The notes: a model not told the origin generated them from the sequence alone. DNA of 64,000 nucleotides from Achromobacter denitrificans NBRC 15125 (GCF_001571365.1 NZ_BCTQ01000011.1:1-64000), one strand, 5' to 3'. Shown: positions 22,360-31,392, numbered from the stretch's first letter. Made by a program: numbers and translations.

Positions 22360-23775
22360 ATGATTCACACTACCCCGCCCGCCGCGCCGCCCTCGGCCGC
22401 CGGCGCCGAACCGCTGTACCGGCAGGTCTACGAGCGCTTCCGCAACGCCATCGCCCAGGGCACGCTCAAGCCCGGCGACCGCATCCCGTCGGCGCGGGCG
22501 CTGGCCAGGGAACTGGGCGTGGCCCGGGGCACGGTGGAAGTCGCGTACTCGCTGCTGGTGTCGGAGGGCTACCTCCAGCCGCGGGGCCAGGCCGGCACGG
22601 TGGTGTCGCCCGACCTGCAGCCGCAGGCCTCGGCCAGCGCGCCGCCGCCCGCGCGCGCCACGGCCGACGAATCCCCCTGGCCGCGGTCCTCCGGCGTCCT
22701 GCCGTTCCAGATGGGCGTGCCGGCGCTGGACGCGTTCCCGCGCAAGCTCTGGGCCCGGCTGGGGGCGAGGCAATTGCGCGCCTTGCAGGCGCCGGAACTG
22801 GCCTATCCGCCCACCGGCGGCCTGCCGGCCCTGCGCGGCGCGACGGCCGCCTACCTGCAAGTGGCGCGCGGCATCCATTGCCAGCCGTCGCAGGTGTTCA
22901 TCACCTCGGGCTACAACCACACGATGCGCCTGGTCCTGCAGGCCATGTTCGAGCCGGGCGACGAGGTCTGGATGGAGGATCCGGGCTATCCGCCCACGCG
23001 GATGCTGCTGGAACAGGCGCGCCTGCGGCCGGTCCCCGTGCCCGTGGACCAGGACGGGCTCCTGGTCGGCGCCGGCCTGGACCGGGCGCCGGGCGCGTGC
23101 GGCGCGGTGGTGACGCCGGCCCACCAGAGCCCCTTGTGCATGTCGCTCTCGCTGCCTCGGCGGCAGGCGCTGCTGGATTGGGCGGAACGCTGCGGGGCCT
23201 GGATCGTGGAGGACGATTACGACGGCGAGTACCGCTACGTCAGCCGGCCGCTGCCGGCCTTGAAGAGCCTGGACGCGCAAGGGCGCGTGCTGTATGCCGG
23301 CACCTTCAGCAAGGTGCTGTTTCCCGGCCTGCGGCTGGCCTACCTGGTGGTGCCCGAGGCGCAGGCGGCGCGCTTCGAGCAGCTATGCTGGCTGTCCGGC
23401 GGCGCGCCGGCCCTGACGCAGGCCATCCTGGCCGCCTTCATGGCCGAGGGGCATTTCGGCCGCCATATCCAGCGCATGCGCAAGCTGTACGCGGAACGGC
23501 GCGACGCGGCCGCCGCGGGCCTGGCCGACGCGCTCGGCAGCCGCTTGCGGATCGAGCCGCAGCCTGGCGGGATGCACCTGGTGGCGCGGATGGAACCGGG
23601 GCAGGGCGACCGGCAACTGGCGGCGCGGATGCTGGAGCAGGGCTTGTACGCCGAAGCGCTGTCGCGCTGGTCCGCGTCGCCGGACGGCCAGCAGGCGCTG
23701 CTGCTCGGCTTCACCAATATCGCGTCCCAGGCGCAGGCCCGCGAGCTGGGCCTGCGCATCCGGGCGCTGATGTAG
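22360..23775 (+). CDS. MocR/PdxR-type transcriptional regulator (GntR HTH + aminotransferase domain)
   Basis: The 471-residue protein has a GntR winged helix (about 15-85; YRQVYERFRNAIAQGTLKPGDRIPSARALARELGVARGTVEVAY) linked to a fold-type I aminotransferase-like domain (about 110-471). The PLP Lys is in AGTFSKVLFPGLRLAY, and EDDYDGEYRY precedes it. MocR proteins sense PLP or amino compounds and often regulate divergent genes; the GNAT/azoR unit is the likely target. The ATG is at 22360. Confidence 0.93.
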   Translation: MIHTTPPAAPPSAAGAEPLYRQVYERFRNAIAQGTLKPGDRIPSARALARELGVARGTVEVAYSLLVSEGYLQPRGQAGTVVSPDLQPQASASAPPPARATADESPWPRSSGVLPFQMGVPALDAFPRKLWARLGARQLRALQAPELAYPPTGGLPALRGATAAYLQVARGIHCQPSQVFITSGYNHTMRLVLQAMFEPGDEVWMEDPGYPPTRMLLEQARLRPVPVPVDQDGLLVGAGLDRAPGACGAVVTPAHQSPLCMSLSLPRRQALLDWAERCGAWIVEDDYDGEYRYVSRPLPALKSLDAQGRVLYAGTFSKVLFPGLRLAYLVVPEAQAARFEQLCWLSGGAPALTQAILAAFMAEGHFGRHIQRMRKLYAERRDAAAAGLADALGSRLRIEPQPGGMHLVARMEPGQGDRQLAARMLEQGLYAEALSRWSASPDGQQALLLGFTNIASQAQARELGLRIRALM

Positions 23776-23855
23776 CGCCCGGAGAGATGCCCGGAAATGT
23801 GCGCGGACCCGCTCGTGGCGCCCGGCGGCGGCGCGCGCCCGCCCAGGTCGTATGC

Positions 23856-24335
23856 CTACTTCAGCCCGGCCTTGTCCAGTCCGTAGGCTGCGTCGGCCGA
23901 ACCGGGCACGTTCCGGAACGACACGCTGAGCCGGTTCCAGCCGTTGATGGCGATCACCATCAGCGTGAGGTCCGAGATCTCGGCTTCCGAGAACTGTTCG
24001 CGCAGCGACTGGAAGACCGCGTCGGGCACGCCTTCGGGGCCCAGCGTGGTCACGGCCTCGGTCCAGGCCAGGACGGCGCGCTCGCGCGGCGAGAAGAGGG
24101 TGGATTCGCGCCAGATCACCAGGTGATGCAGGCGCAATTCGCGCTCGCCGTGGATCTTGGCCTGCTTGACGTGCATGTCCACGCAGAAGGCGCAGCCGTT
24201 GATCTGCGAGGCGCGGATGTCGACCAGGTGGCCGAATTCCCGCGCCATCGCCGTCTTTTTGACCGCGGTGCTGAATTCCAGGTACTTCTTGGTGAGTTCC
24301 GCCGAGGTTTCGAAGTAATTCAATCGTTGAGTCAT
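23856..24335 (-). CDS. Carboxymuconolactone decarboxylase / AhpD-like protein
   Basis: The 159-residue all-helical protein has the AhpD-type redox motif CAFCVDMH (Cys-x-x-Cys...His) within RASQINGCAFCVDMHVKQAK, followed by RERAVLAWTEAVT. Such proteins act as alkylhydroperoxidases or small oxidoreductases. The ATG at 24335 (MTQRLNYFE) is preferred over a 10-codon extension. It is convergent with the MocR gene and divergent from chrA. Confidence 0.9.
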   Translation of the reverse strand: MTQRLNYFETSAELTKKYLEFSTAVKKTAMAREFGHLVDIRASQINGCAFCVDMHVKQAKIHGERELRLHHLVIWRESTLFSPRERAVLAWTEAVTTLGPEGVPDAVFQSLREQFSEAEISDLTLMVIAINGWNRLSVSFRNVPGSADAAYGLDKAGLK

Positions 24336-24505
24336 GTTCCTACCTATCCGTATCGTCGAGACCATCTCGATAGCGCCAGGATGCGGCGTAATGGCCTAGC
24401 CCGGAAGTGCCAAGAATGACATTTCGGCCTGGGCCATGTCCGGCGGCGTAGCGGTTGAATCCGCAACGCCGCCCGGCTATAAGCTTGAACAGGGGCAGGA
24501 TACGC

Positions 24506-25792
24506 ATGCCCCGCCTGCCGATGAAGCCCAGTCCCATGCCGCTGCCTCCTCCCCATGACGAACACGTCGCCAGCCCGTCCGCGACGTCGACCCGCGCTCC
24601 GTCCGGCCCGGGCTCCTGTCTCGAAGTCTTCCTGGTCTTCCTGCGGCTGGGCCTGACGTCCTTCGGAGGGCCGGTGGCCCACCTGGCCTATTTCCGCACC
24701 GAATTCGTGGACCGCCGCCGCTGGCTGGACGATTACGCGTATTCCGACCTGGTCGCCCTGTGCCAATTCCTGCCCGGGCCGGCCAGCAGCCAGGTCGGCA
24801 TGGCCATCGGGCTGCGGCGCGCGGGCTGGGCGGGCATGCTGGCCGCCTGGGTGGCATTCACGCTGCCCACGGCCGTGGCGCTGGTGCTGTTCGCGCTGGG
24901 GCTGGCGCATTTCGGCTGGCTGTCCGGCTCGGCCGCCATCCATGGCCTGAAAGTCGCGGCGGTGGCGATCATCGCCCAAGCGGTCTGGGGCATGGGCCGC
25001 TCGCTGTGCCCCGACCGGCCGCGCGCGGGGCTGGCGGTGGCCGCCGCGCTGATTACCGTGGCGCTGCCCACCGCGCTTGGCCAACTGGGCGCCATCGTGC
25101 TGGGCGCCGTCATCGGCGCGGTGGCGCTGCAGGTGCCCGCGCGGCCCGCGCTCACGGCCGAGCCGCAAGGCGTGTCCCGCCGCGCCGGCTATATCGCCCT
25201 GGGCTTGTTCGTCTTCCTGCTGGCCGCCTTGCCCGCCTGGGCCGCGCTCAGCGGAGAGCCGCTGGCGGCACAACTGGCCGGCTTCTACCGCGCGGGCGCC
25301 CTGGTGTTCGGCGGCGGCCACGTGGTGCTGCCCCTGCTGGAATCCGCGTCGGTCGCCGGCGGCATGGTCTCCAATGCCGATTTCCTCGCCGGCTACGGCG
25401 CGGCGCAGGCCATGCCCGGCCCGCTCTTCGCCTTCGCCGCGTTCCTCGGCGCCATGTCTTCCGGGCCCTTGTCGGGCTGGGCAGGCGGCCTGGCGCTGCT
25501 GGTGGCCATTTTCCTGCCGGGCGCGCTGCTGGTGGCGGCGGCGCTGCCGTTCTGGGAAAGCCTGCGGCGCCGGCCGGGGGTGCGCAATATGATCGCCGGC
25601 GTGAACGCCAGCGTGGTCGGCATCCTGCTGTCGGCGCTGTACGACCCGGTCTGGGTCAGCGGCATCCTGGGCCGCGCCGACTTCGCCCTGGCGTTGCTGC
25701 TGTTCGCGCTGCTGGTCTATGCCCGGTGGTCGCCCGTATGGGTGGTGCTGACGGCCGCGGCCGGCGGCTGGGCGCTGGGCTGGCTGGCCTAG
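24506..25792 (+). CDS. chrA: Chromate transporter ChrA, long-chain form
   Basis: The 428-residue membrane protein has the two homologous halves of long-chain CHR proteins. The N-terminal half has GLTSFGGPVAHLAYFRTEFV and QFLPGPASSQVGMAIG. The C-terminal half has GALVFGGGHVVLPLLE and YGAAQAMPGPLFAFAAFLGA. ChrA expels chromate from the cytoplasm. The ATG at 24506 follows AGGA at 5 bp; in-frame ATGs at 24521 and 24536 are alternatives. No chrB or other resistance gene is adjacent. Confidence 0.92.
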   Translation: MPRLPMKPSPMPLPPPHDEHVASPSATSTRAPSGPGSCLEVFLVFLRLGLTSFGGPVAHLAYFRTEFVDRRRWLDDYAYSDLVALCQFLPGPASSQVGMAIGLRRAGWAGMLAAWVAFTLPTAVALVLFALGLAHFGWLSGSAAIHGLKVAAVAIIAQAVWGMGRSLCPDRPRAGLAVAAALITVALPTALGQLGAIVLGAVIGAVALQVPARPALTAEPQGVSRRAGYIALGLFVFLLAALPAWAALSGEPLAAQLAGFYRAGALVFGGGHVVLPLLESASVAGGMVSNADFLAGYGAAQAMPGPLFAFAAFLGAMSSGPLSGWAGGLALLVAIFLPGALLVAAALPFWESLRRRPGVRNMIAGVNASVVGILLSALYDPVWVSGILGRADFALALLLFALLVYARWSPVWVVLTAAAGGWALGWLA

Positions 25793-25838
25793 GGCCCGCG
25801 CCCGTCCCGGCGACCGCGGGCCGCCGGCGCCCGGCGCC

Positions 25839-26633
25839 TCAGGCCTGCCAGCGCGCGGGCCGTTTCTGCAGGAAGGCGTCGATGCCTTCGCAGGCGTCGG
25901 CCTCCATCATGTTGCGGGCCATCACGTCGCCCGCGTAGTCGTACGCGTCCGCCAGGGCCATCTGCCGCTGCTTGTAGAACATGCGCTTGCCATAGCGAAT
26001 GGCCGTGGGGCTTTTCGCGAGGATGTCGTCCACCAGCGCCTGCACGCGCCCGTCGAGCGCCGTGTCCGGCACGGCGTCGTTGATCAGGCCCCAGTCGCGG
26101 GCTTGCGCCGCGTCGATGAACCGGGCCGTCACCAGCATTTCGAAAGCCCGCTTGGCCGAGACGTTGCGGCTCAGGGCCACGGCGGGCGTCGAGCAGAACA
26201 GCCCCACGTTGATGCCCGACACCGCGAAGGTGGCCGAATCGGCGGCCACCGCCAGGTCGCAGCTGGCCACCAATTGGCAGCCCGCCGCCGTGGCGATGCC
26301 GCGCACCTTGGCGATGACGGGCACGGGCAGGGCTTGCAGGCCCTGCATGACGCTGCCGCATTTCCTGAAGAGTTCGCGGTAGTAGTCCAGCGACGGCTGG
26401 CTGCGCATTTCGCGCAGGTCGTGGCCGGCGCAGAATGCCCGGCCGGTGGATTCCAGCACGACGCAGCGCGCCTGCGTGTCGCGGGCCAGGGCGTCGATCT
26501 GCGCCTGCAACGCGGCCAGCATGGCTTCGGAAAGGGCGTTGAATTGGCCGGGCCGGTTCAGGCGCAGCGTTACCACGCCGCCCTCGTCGGTGCGCGCCAG
26601 GATCGGCTGTTCCGCCGTTTCATCGATGTTCAT
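25839..26633 (-). CDS. Enoyl-CoA hydratase/isomerase family protein
   Basis: The 264-residue crotonase-fold protein has GRAFCAGHDLREM for the first oxyanion-hole strand and VRGIATAAGCQLVASCDLAVAA for the second, with a Glu-less catalytic loop typical of the ECHDC3-like branch rather than the main beta-oxidation hydratase. The C-terminal end, AFLQKRPARW, is also typical. ATG 26633 follows GGAGGCGAC. The substrate is unknown. It is convergent with chrA (46 bp) and lies downstream of an MFS gene on the same strand. Confidence 0.9.
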   Translation of the reverse strand: MNIDETAEQPILARTDEGGVVTLRLNRPGQFNALSEAMLAALQAQIDALARDTQARCVVLESTGRAFCAGHDLREMRSQPSLDYYRELFRKCGSVMQGLQALPVPVIAKVRGIATAAGCQLVASCDLAVAADSATFAVSGINVGLFCSTPAVALSRNVSAKRAFEMLVTARFIDAAQARDWGLINDAVPDTALDGRVQALVDDILAKSPTAIRYGKRMFYKQRQMALADAYDYAGDVMARNMMEADACEGIDAFLQKRPARWQA

Positions 26634-26707
26634 GTCGCCTCCAGGTTGGTATCCCTGGATACTACGGCCTGCGCCCGTCAAAAGGAACCGGGCGCGGCGG
26701 GGCCCGG

Positions 26708-27907
26708 TCAGCCCGCCGCCAAGCGGCGCGACATGCCGGCCGACAGGCACAGCAGCGGCGCCACGATGGCCGCGCCGATCGCGGCCATGGCCAGTTGCGG
26801 CGGCATGGCGCTGTCGAGCAGGACGGTGGCGATGAGCGCCGATCCGCTCATCTGGAACAGGCCGTACACCGCGGCCGCGGTGCCGGCGCGTTCGGCGAAC
26901 GGCTCCAGCGCGAGGCTCAGGCCCGATCCCAGCGCCAGCGAAAAGCCCACGGTCAGCACCGCGACCGGCAGCATGAACGCCCAGGCCGACAAGGGCAGCC
27001 ACAGCCAGGCCGCCAGGTGCATGCCGGCGGCCAGCAGCAGGGCGGCCATGCCTACGCGCACCATGGTGTGGCGCCCGAAGCGCGCGATGAAAGCGGGCGC
27101 GAGGAAGAACGCGCCGATATTGATGGCCGCGTTGCCGCCGAACCAGGCGGAGAAACCCAGTTCGGAATAGCCCAGCTGCTGCACCAGCACCACGGGGGCC
27201 GCGGACACGAACACCAGGATCATCGCCATGCCGGCCATGCCGAAGGCCGCGAAGTACAGGAAGCGGCCGCTCGCCACGATGGGCCAGTAGCGGCGCAGGC
27301 TGTAGAGCGCGCCCGGCGCGCGGATGGACGCGGCGCGGGTTTCCTCGAAGCGGCTGGCCAACAGGCCCGCCAGCGCGAGCGCGAACAGCACCATGAAGAC
27401 GAAGGTGCTGCGCCAGCCCGCATGCACCGCCATCGCGCCGCCCACCATCGGCGCCAGCGCGGGCACGGTGCACAGCGCGCCGTTCAGATAGCTGTAGACG
27501 CGCGCGCCCACGGCCGGGCTGAAGCAGTCGCGCACCGCCGCGAACGCCACGAGCGACGCCGAGCAGGCGCCCAGGCCCTGGATGACGCGGGCAACGTAGA
27601 ACACGTCCAGCGAACTGGCGGCCGCGCCCAGCGCCGACCCCAGCAGATAGGCCAGCACGCCGCCCAGCGCCACCGGCCGGCGGCCATAGCGGTCGGCCAG
27701 CGGCCCGATCAACATCTGCCCCACGCCCACCGCGAAGATGAACAGGGTGATGCTGGCCTGCAGCGCCGTGACCGGCCGGCCGAAATCCCGCGCCATGGCG
27801 GGCAGGGAAGGGAGATAAATGTCTATGCCCATCGGCGTGAGCGTGACCAGCCCCATCAGGAGGCCGATCAGCCAGCGTTGGCCACGGGGAGATAATGCGG
27901 ACTTCAT
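26708..27907 (-). CDS. Bcr/CflA-type MFS drug efflux transporter
   Basis: The 399-residue protein has 12 hydrophobic segments. The DHA1 signature GPLADRYGRRPVALGG lies between segments 2 and 3; DIYLPSLPAMARDFG in the first loop and the antiporter-like ALAPMVGG in segment 5 are typical of Bcr/CflA pumps for bicyclomycin, chloramphenicol or cysteine-type substrates. It is divergent from the SelW-like gene over a 71 bp gap that holds a 17 bp palindrome. Confidence 0.9.
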   Translation of the reverse strand: MKSALSPRGQRWLIGLLMGLVTLTPMGIDIYLPSLPAMARDFGRPVTALQASITLFIFAVGVGQMLIGPLADRYGRRPVALGGVLAYLLGSALGAAASSLDVFYVARVIQGLGACSASLVAFAAVRDCFSPAVGARVYSYLNGALCTVPALAPMVGGAMAVHAGWRSTFVFMVLFALALAGLLASRFEETRAASIRAPGALYSLRRYWPIVASGRFLYFAAFGMAGMAMILVFVSAAPVVLVQQLGYSELGFSAWFGGNAAINIGAFFLAPAFIARFGRHTMVRVGMAALLLAAGMHLAAWLWLPLSAWAFMLPVAVLTVGFSLALGSGLSLALEPFAERAGTAAAVYGLFQMSGSALIATVLLDSAMPPQLAMAAIGAAIVAPLLCLSAGMSRRLAAG

Positions 27908-27918
27908 GAGCAGGCTCG

Positions 27919-27935
27919 GGGTTCGTTGCGAACCC
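27919..27935. repeat. 17 bp palindrome GGGTTCG-TTG-CGAACCC
   Basis: A perfect 7 bp inverted repeat with a 3 bp spacer lies between the divergent MFS and SelW-like genes. It overlaps the candidate -35 region of the SelW-like gene, so it could be an operator; it could also form a hairpin in the MFS transcript leader. Confidence 0.5.
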
Positions 27936-27953
27936 GGGAAAACCCGATATTAT
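27926..27953 (+). promoter_or_regulatory. Candidate promoter for the SelW-like gene
   Basis: TTGCGA (27926-27931) and TATTAT (27948-27953) are separated by 16 bp, 25 bp before the ATG at 27979. The match to sigma70 consensus is moderate; no experimental support is available from the sequence. Confidence 0.4.
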
Positions 27954-27978
27954 CCATGAACGGAAGTAGAATCAGCCC

Positions 27979-28299
27979 ATGAACGCGCCCGCCCTCCGAC
28001 CCCGCATCGTCATCCTCTATTGCACCCAGTGCCAATGGCTGCTGCGCGCCGCCTGGATGGCCCAGGAGCTGCTGTCCACCTTCTCGACCGATCTCGGCGA
28101 AGTGGTGCTGCAGCCCGGCACGGGCGGCGTGTTCCAGATCACCTACAACGGCGACCTGATCTGGGACCGCAAGAGCGACGGCGGCTTCCCGGAAGCCAAG
28201 GTCCTGAAGCAGCGCGTGCGCGACCGGCTCGATCCGGGCCGGCCGCTGGGCCATATCGATGGCCACACGGCCGGCCCCTTGTTCACGCCCGAGGCCTGA
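27979..28299 (+). CDS. SelT/SelW/SelH family (Rdx-type) protein, Cys form
   Basis: The 106-residue protein has the thioredoxin-like CxxC motif at residues 15-18 (CTQC), where eukaryotic selenoproteins have CxxU. The rest matches the Rdx domain (ELLSTFSTDLGEVVLQPGTGGVFQITYNG, then GGFPEAKVLKQRVRD). A redox role is expected but unproven in bacteria. Both active positions are cysteine codons, so no SECIS is needed. The stop shares a 14 bp palindrome (28293-28306) with the convergent tctA stop. Confidence 0.9.
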   Translation: MNAPALRPRIVILYCTQCQWLLRAAWMAQELLSTFSTDLGEVVLQPGTGGVFQITYNGDLIWDRKSDGGFPEAKVLKQRVRDRLDPGRPLGHIDGHTAGPLFTPEA

Positions 28300-28306
28300 T
28301 CAGGCC
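28293..28306. repeat. Palindrome GGCCTGATCAGGCC across two convergent stops
   Basis: A perfect 14 bp palindrome contains the TGA stops of the SelW-like gene (28297-28299) and tctA (28302-28300). There is no T-run on either side, so it is at most a weak bidirectional hairpin. Confidence 0.5.
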
Positions 28307-29823
28307 GCCGGTTCGGAACGCAGCGCCTCGCGCGCCTTGCGCTGCCGGAACGCCGAGGCCGCCAACAGGCCGATCAGCCCGACGCACGCCACGACGAATC
28401 CCAGGCTGATGGGCCGCGACACGAAGATCGACAGGTCGCCGCGAGACAGCAGCAGCGCCCGGCGGAAGTTCTCCTCGACCATCGGCCCCAGCACGAAGCC
28501 CAGCAGCAGCGGCGCGGGCTCGAAGCGCATGCGGATCAGCGCATAGCCGGCCGCCCCGAACACCGTCACCATCGCCACGTCGAACAGGTTGTTGTTCGTG
28601 CTGTAGACGCCGACGCAGACGAAGAACAGCGCGGCGGGGAACAGGTAGCGGAAGGGGACGGTCAACAGGCGCACCCACATGCCGATCAGCGGCAGGTTCA
28701 GAAGCAGCAGCAACACGTTGCCCACCCAGAAGCTGGCGATCAGCCCCCAGAACATGTCGGCGTGCTCCACCATCATCTGCGGCCCCGGCTGGATGCCGTG
28801 GATGATCAGCGCGCCCAGCATCAGGGCCATGACGGGATCGCCCGGAATGCCCAGGCTCATGGTCGGGATGAAGCTGGTCTGCGTCGAGGCGCTGGTGGCG
28901 GCCTCGGGCCCGGCGATGCCCTCGATCGCGCCGCGGCCGAAACGCTTCGGGTCGCGCGCGACTTTCTTTTCGGTGGCGTACGAAATGAACGAGGCGATGG
29001 TCGGCCCGGTGCCGGGCAGGATGCCGAACGCCGCGCCGATCGCCGTGCCCCGCACCAGCGCGCCGCGCGACTGCTTGATGTCGCCCGCTTCCGGCCGCAT
29101 CGACTTCATGCTGATCTTGCCGGCGGTGACCTTGCCGCCGTCGCCGATGCGGTTGATGTTCTTCAGGAAGTCCGCCACGCCGAACAGCCCCATGGCCAGC
29201 GCCACGATCTGCAGGCCGTCGGAGAGCTCCAGGATGCCGAAGTGAAAGCGCATCGTGCCCGTGTTGACGTCGGTGCCGACCACGCCCAGGAGCAGGCCCA
29301 CCACCACCATGGCCACCCCTTTGATCGCCGATCCCTTGGCCAGCGTCGCGCCCGCCAGCAGGCCCAGCATCATCATCGAGAAATACTCGGCGGGGCCGAA
29401 CTTGAACGCCACGTCCACCAGCATGGGCGAGAACAGGATCATCGCCAGGATGCCGACCGACGCGCCGCAGAAGGACGAGAACATCAGCATGAAGAGCGCG
29501 GAGCCGGCCTTGCCGTTGCGCGCCAGCGGGTTGCCGTCCAGGCAGGCCACCGCGTGGGAGGCGGTGCCGGGCAGGTTCAGCATGATGGACGTAATGCCGC
29601 CGCCGTACTGCGAGCCGTAGTAGATGCCGGACAGCATCACCAGGGCCGCCGTGGGCGTCATGGTGTAGGTGAGCGGCAGCAGGATGGAGATCGCCGCCAG
29701 CACGCCCATGCCCGGCAGCACGCCGATCAGGTTGCCCATGAAGACGCCGAAGATGGCCCACATCAGATTGTCCAGCGCGAAGGCGATGGAGAACCCGTGC
29801 ATCAGGTTGTTCAAGATTTCCAT
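28300..29823 (-). CDS. tctA: Tripartite tricarboxylate transporter large permease
   Basis: The 507-residue membrane protein with about 11-12 hydrophobic segments shows TctA signatures: GVLPGMGVLAAISILLPLTY, the GSQYGGGITSIMLNLPG segment near residue 75 and LPGTGPTIASFISYATEK near 255. It imports carboxylates together with TctB and a periplasmic TctC/Bug receptor. tctB ends 3 bp before its start. No tctC lies beside it, but the two Bug receptors in this window (41408 and 53431) could serve it; that link is inference. Confidence 0.95.
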   Translation of the reverse strand: MEILNNLMHGFSIAFALDNLMWAIFGVFMGNLIGVLPGMGVLAAISILLPLTYTMTPTAALVMLSGIYYGSQYGGGITSIMLNLPGTASHAVACLDGNPLARNGKAGSALFMLMFSSFCGASVGILAMILFSPMLVDVAFKFGPAEYFSMMMLGLLAGATLAKGSAIKGVAMVVVGLLLGVVGTDVNTGTMRFHFGILELSDGLQIVALAMGLFGVADFLKNINRIGDGGKVTAGKISMKSMRPEAGDIKQSRGALVRGTAIGAAFGILPGTGPTIASFISYATEKKVARDPKRFGRGAIEGIAGPEAATSASTQTSFIPTMSLGIPGDPVMALMLGALIIHGIQPGPQMMVEHADMFWGLIASFWVGNVLLLLLNLPLIGMWVRLLTVPFRYLFPAALFFVCVGVYSTNNNLFDVAMVTVFGAAGYALIRMRFEPAPLLLGFVLGPMVEENFRRALLLSRGDLSIFVSRPISLGFVVACVGLIGLLAASAFRQRKAREALRSEPAA

Positions 29824-29826
29824 GAC

Positions 29827-30297
29827 TCAACCCCAGCGGAACAGCGGGAACTGCAATTGCAGGGCCCAGGAGAACACGGCCACGCCCAGCACCGTCACGC
29901 CCGCGGCGAGCAGGGCGGCGCTGCGCAGCGTGTGCTGGCGGTCGCCCAACGCCGAGATGAACACCAGCGCGAAAGTCGCGGGCACCAGGCCGCCGAATTT
30001 CCCGATGAGGATGAACGTCAGCAGGCCGCCGATGATGCAGCCCCAGCCGCGCCACTCGGGCGGCGGAAGATCTTCGGCATCATCATCGGCGGCCTCCGGC
30101 GCTACGGCCATCCTGGCGATCATCAGGCCCAGCATCACCAGCAACGCGCCCAGGATTGCCGGAAACATCCCGGGTCCCATGCGCGCCAGGGTTCCCAGGC
30201 TGTACGTGGACGCCTGCGCGATGGCGCCCAGGCCGAGCACGATCATCGTGCCCGCGGCCCACGCCTCGCGCCGCACGGCGCTGCGTTTGGATTGCAT
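29827..30297 (-). CDS. tctB: Tripartite tricarboxylate transporter small permease
   Basis: The 156-residue protein has four hydrophobic segments, as in TctB, with an acidic cytoplasmic loop (EAADDDAEDLPPPEW) between the second and third. ATG 30297 has GGGAGGACAAG upstream and is preferred to an extension of 21 codons. It is the first gene of the tctBA pair; the 200 bp between it and the GFA gene contains AT-rich sequence compatible with a promoter. Confidence 0.88.
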   Translation of the reverse strand: MQSKRSAVRREAWAAGTMIVLGLGAIAQASTYSLGTLARMGPGMFPAILGALLVMLGLMIARMAVAPEAADDDAEDLPPPEWRGWGCIIGGLLTFILIGKFGGLVPATFALVFISALGDRQHTLRSAALLAAGVTVLGVAVFSWALQLQFPLFRWG

Positions 30298-30500
30298 TGT
30301 CTTGTCCTCCCGTTGTTGCGCTTTGTCTGACTTGCGTCTGAACAAAAGCTGACTGTGCAATGAATGCGGGAGTCTAAAAATCCAAACTTCCGTTCAGCTT
30401 TCAGACAGCTCGGAAGGCGGCATTCACAGCCATATTTCTGCAAAAACGGGGGAAATCCCTAGGAAGGGGAGGAGGGGTTTCGCGGATTGCGAGGAAAAGC

Positions 30501-31013
30501 TCAGGTCTTGGGAACCCAGGGTTTGCGCTCGCCGCGAGTAAGCGCCGCCGCGAGCCTGCGCTTGCTGGCCTCGGGCCAGCAAGCATCCATGTCGTAGTAG
30601 CCCTCGGCCGCGGGCACGCCCTCGGGCAGGCGCAGCCAGGGGTGCTTGGAGCGCACGAAGCAATGCGCGCCGGGCGGAAAATCGGCCGCGCGGTCCAGCG
30701 TGCCCGCGTACACCAGCGCGACGGCTTCGCCATAGGCGGGATGATGGCTCCACAGCAACCCGGCGCAGGCCTTGCAGCGCACGACGACCGACGTTTCGCC
30801 GTCGTCGGCGCTGCGGTCCGGCGGGTGGCGGCTCAGCTCGCCTTGCAGCAGCATCAGGCGGTCGGACTCGATGGGCGCATTCATGGCGAACGCGGTGCCC
30901 GAATGCCGCTGGCACACGGTGCAATGACAGCAATGCACGAAGAGGGGCGGGCTGGCGAGGCGGTAGCGGGCGGCGCCGCAGTCGCAGCCGCCTTCGATCA
31001 GGGATCCGGTCAC
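30501..31013 (-). CDS. GFA family protein (glutathione-dependent formaldehyde-activating fold)
   Basis: The 170-residue protein carries the zinc-binding cysteines of the GFA/CENP-V fold: CDCG (10-13), HCCHCTVCQ near residue 28-35 and CKAC near 81-84. The family is named after S-hydroxymethylglutathione synthase, but most members have no proven activity. The GTG at 31013 is the best-placed start. No formaldehyde dehydrogenase gene is nearby. Confidence 0.88.
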   Translation of the reverse strand: MTGSLIEGGCDCGAARYRLASPPLFVHCCHCTVCQRHSGTAFAMNAPIESDRLMLLQGELSRHPPDRSADDGETSVVVRCKACAGLLWSHHPAYGEAVALVYAGTLDRAADFPPGAHCFVRSKHPWLRLPEGVPAAEGYYDMDACWPEASKRRLAAALTRGERKPWVPKT

Positions 31014-31137
31014 GGCGCGTCTTCCGGAAAAGAGGAAAGGGCGAGGCCAGTGTATCGGCGCGCCGGACGCGGCGGCAGAGGGAATCGCGACACAAAGCGG
31101 GGCGATTGCGACAGGGGTTCTATTTCTGTCAAAACTA

Positions 31138-31146
31138 TGCTAAAAT
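31138..31146 (+). promoter_or_regulatory. Candidate extended -10 promoter TGC-TAAAAT
   Basis: TAAAAT (31141-31146) preceded by TG one base away forms an extended -10 element. No good -35 is visible at 17 bp. It would start transcription near 31153 and give a leader of about 240 nt before the ATG at 31393. Confidence 0.4.
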
Positions 31147-31233
31147 ACGCCATCTGGCAGCAAAATAACAATAAATTCCTGCTGGAAAAAACCAAAAACC
31201 AAAAACAGACCCAAGAATAAACCCAAGGGATAA

Positions 31234-31274
31234 AACCCGGCGGGCAGGCCCAGCGGCCTGTCCGGTTTTGCCAG
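31234..31274 (+). terminator. Possible attenuator/terminator hairpin
   Basis: A GC-rich imperfect stem (CCGGCGGGCAGGCC, loop CAGC, GGCCTGTCCGG) is followed by only four T residues. It lies in the leader of the gene at 31393, so it may be an attenuator or a leader fold rather than an operon-ending terminator. Confidence 0.35.
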
Positions 31275-31392
31275 CGTTGCCCGCGCGTATGTCCCCCCGC
31301 TTCCCACCATGGAACCGCATCGAAGGCACGCTTGAATCCTGCGTATCGCGCTTGTGCGGGGGAAGCCATGCGCCCTGAATAGGAGAACGCTC

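Larger units (their letters stand above)
31014..31392. other. AT-rich leader region with promoter and hairpin
   Basis: A stretch of 379 bp without a gene, clearly richer in A+T at 31120-31240 than its surroundings. It holds an extended -10 promoter candidate (31138-31146), A-rich single-stranded-looking sequence (31180-31230) and a GC hairpin at 31234-31270 (CCGGCGGGCAGGCC / GGCCTGTCCGG, followed by TTTT). Whether the hairpin attenuates transcription toward the small gene at 31393 cannot be told from sequence. Confidence 0.55.

Noticed and set aside
28283..30055. A 590-codon minus-strand frame overlapping tctA
   Set aside because: Arg/Gly-rich out-of-frame reading of tctA and tctB; the TctA frame has all family motifs.
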